Source: JAXHUK01 sp034189725 (lineage in GTDB: Bacteria; Chloroflexota; Dehalococcoidia; SZUA-161). Taken from it: 6,062 nt of DNA. The position numbers were made by a program, and so were the translations under genes. Below, one piece after another: positions 4,951 to 6,062 of the stretch (the first letter of the stretch is position 1; each line of letters begins with the position of its first letter). The DNA is taken from NCBI GenBank assembly GCA_034189725.1, contig JAXHUK010000049.1, forward strand, positions 1 through 6,062, read 5' to 3'. The notes under the pieces are model-generated. The model made no database searches and was not told the origin of the DNA. It was given only the letters and a program-made list of their open reading frames with translations.

Positions 4951-5861
4951 TGTGATGCCTTTTCCGATGCTTTTGTTGTTATGCGGCTTTCTTTGAGTAA
5001 CCCGCCCGGTCTATAGAGCAGAATCAGTATAATTAGCACGCCCAGTAGTATGTACTGTAAGTTATTGGGATCAACTGGTAACGAAACATAATCTTTGATT
5101 ATAATTGTGCCACGGTTGAATAACGTCACCAGGGCAGCACCCAACAACACGCCCCAGTTATTAGCCGGCCCCCCTAACAAGACCATGATCCACACTGTGA
5201 AAGTAACCATGGGCATGAACATGTACGGTTCAACGTACCCCGTATACTGGGCAAAAAGTGCACCGCCGATTCCAGCTATCGCCGATCCCATGAAGAACAC
5301 TTGAGCTTTATACCTGAGCCTGCTCTTACCCAGCGTAGAAACAGCTATGTCGTCTTCTCGTATCGCTCGCATTATTCTACCATAGGGTGAATTAGTCAGA
5401 AGCTGGACAAAGACAAAACATAGAGCGAGGCAGATGAAAACCAGACCCACCTGAGCTAACATAGTCATGCGGAAGGATGCATCTTCCAGGTTTATAGCCT
5501 GCGGAACGGTAATTCCCCAGACTCCATTGGCAATCCAGTGCTCTGCTTTGACTATGGTTCGTATAATTTCTCCAAAGGCAAGAGTTACTATAGCGAGATA
5601 GTCCTCCCGTAATCTCAGAGCTGGCAAAGCAATGAGTGAACCAATGAGCCCTGATACCAGCGCTGCGATAATAATGCAGAGGATGAAATGAACACCAGCC
5701 TCCGTCAATATAGCATATGTGTAGGCCCCGGTAAGGAAAAAAGCTACCTTGCCAAAATTCCCCAGACCGGTGAAGCCGTATTCCAGGTTCAGACTCAGAG
5801 CAACTATGCCAAAAATGCCAATGAAAACTATGGTCTGCAGAACATAAATGAGCGGATCCAT
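4926..5861 (-). CDS. livM: Branched-chain amino acid-type ABC transporter, permease LivM
   Basis: This 311-residue polytopic membrane protein forms the channel with LivH. Hydrophobic segments run through most of the sequence (for example 8-24, 38-53, 58-79, 133-156, and the C-terminal YILLGVLIILILL). LivM hallmarks are YGFTGLGNFGKVAFF (28-42), RLREDYLAIVTLAFGEIIR (83-101), and the cytoplasmic coupling loop SPYGRIMRAIREDD (158-171), which docks on the ATPases in this family. It ends in YRPGGLLKE followed by a charged tail. The ATG at 5861-5859 comes 1 nt after the livH TAG, with AGAGGG (5874-5869) inside livH as Shine-Dalgarno, and its TAA (4928-4926) lies inside livG. Length is normal for the family. 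No defect is seen. Confidence 0.95.
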   Translation of the reverse strand: MDPLIYVLQTIVFIGIFGIVALSLNLEYGFTGLGNFGKVAFFLTGAYTYAILTEAGVHFILCIIIAALVSGLIGSLIALPALRLREDYLAIVTLAFGEIIRTIVKAEHWIANGVWGITVPQAINLEDASFRMTMLAQVGLVFICLALCFVFVQLLTNSPYGRIMRAIREDDIAVSTLGKSRLRYKAQVFFMGSAIAGIGGALFAQYTGYVEPYMFMPMVTFTVWIMVLLGGPANNWGVLLGAALVTLFNRGTIIIKDYVSLPVDPNNLQYILLGVLIILILLYRPGGLLKESRITTKASEKASQWKRHSSE

Positions 5862-5862
5862 A

Positions 5863-6062
5863 CTAGTTCCCTCTGAACATCCTGCTCAGTCCTTGAGGTC
5901 TGATGAGCAGCGTTACGATTAAGATGACAAAGGCGATAGCCATACGGTACTCTGTGGATATTCCTGCTGAAGCCAGGAGTGCCACACCCACATTCTCGAC
6001 AAAGCCAATAATAAAGGCGGCAGCAACCGCTCCATAGAAGCTGCCGATGCCACCCAGTATGG
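5863..6062 (-). CDS. livH: Branched-chain amino acid-type ABC transporter, permease LivH (C-terminal fragment)
   Basis: The gene enters from the right edge. The visible frame (6060 down to the TAG at 5865-5863) encodes 65 residues beginning ILGGIGSFYGAVAAAFIIGF and ending RPQGLSRMFRGN. LGGIGSFYGAVAAAFIIG is the conserved LivH block following the coupling-helix region (family form LGGxGSxxGAxxGG), STEYRMAIAFVILIVTLLI is the last membrane segment, and RPQGL is the usual C-terminal motif of LivH permeases. It lies upstream of livM in transcription with a 1-nt gap, so it is cotranscribed. The operon start and promoter lie outside the window. It is truncated only by the window edge; nothing suggests a pseudogene. 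Confidence 0.93.
   Translation of the reverse strand, partial: ILGGIGSFYGAVAAAFIIGFVENVGVALLASAGISTEYRMAIAFVILIVTLLIRPQGLSRMFRGN

Noticed and set aside
4219..5304. Plus-strand ORFs opposite livG and livM
   Set aside because: Shadow frames of strongly conserved transporter genes on the minus strand.

Overview
The window looks like chromosomal DNA of an anaerobic, probably Gram-positive-type (monoderm) bacterium. Chloroflexota, class Dehalococcoidia, is my best guess. The clues are a lipoprotein with a Thr/Pro/Ala/Glu linker after its lipobox cysteine, a DUF5714 gene (a family I associate with anaerobic bacteria and archaea), and short dispersed repeats of a kind I recall from such genomes. 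This is inference from style, not from a marker gene.

Layout. Positions 1-272 hold little: perhaps the last codons of an unknown gene and a weak promoter. A plus-strand gene for a YdeI/OmdA-family protein (273-824) follows. Positions 825-1284 are a repeat-packed intergenic region. It has two copies of a ~92-95 bp MITE-like element (A), two identical 26-nt hairpins with a GAAA loop (B), and one perfect 28-bp palindrome (P), in the order A1-P-B1-A2-B2, followed by a plausible promoter. A plus-strand cysteine-rich DUF5714 gene (1285-2007) comes next. It converges on the minus-strand operon, with a strong hairpin terminator between them that is oriented for the minus strand.

The rest (2088-6062) is a branched-chain amino acid type (HAAT/LIV) ABC importer operon on the minus strand, transcribed from right to left as livH (only its C-terminus is in the window), livM, livG, livF, livK. 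The permeases LivH and LivM form the membrane channel, LivG and LivF are the two ATPases, and LivK is a lipid-anchored binding protein that captures the substrate outside the cell. The first four genes are tightly coupled (1-nt gap, 25-nt overlap, 0-nt gap). livK is separated by 115 nt that contain a good sigma-70-type promoter, a homopurine leader and a strong Shine-Dalgarno, which suggests extra expression of the binding protein.

I see no CRISPR array, tRNA, rRNA, transposase or defence system. The transporter is ordinary. The parts most worth a second look are the repeat region (including how both flanking genes end in or beside element-A sequence), the 15-cysteine DUF5714 protein of unknown function, and the in-frame UAG-GUG junction between livG and livF.
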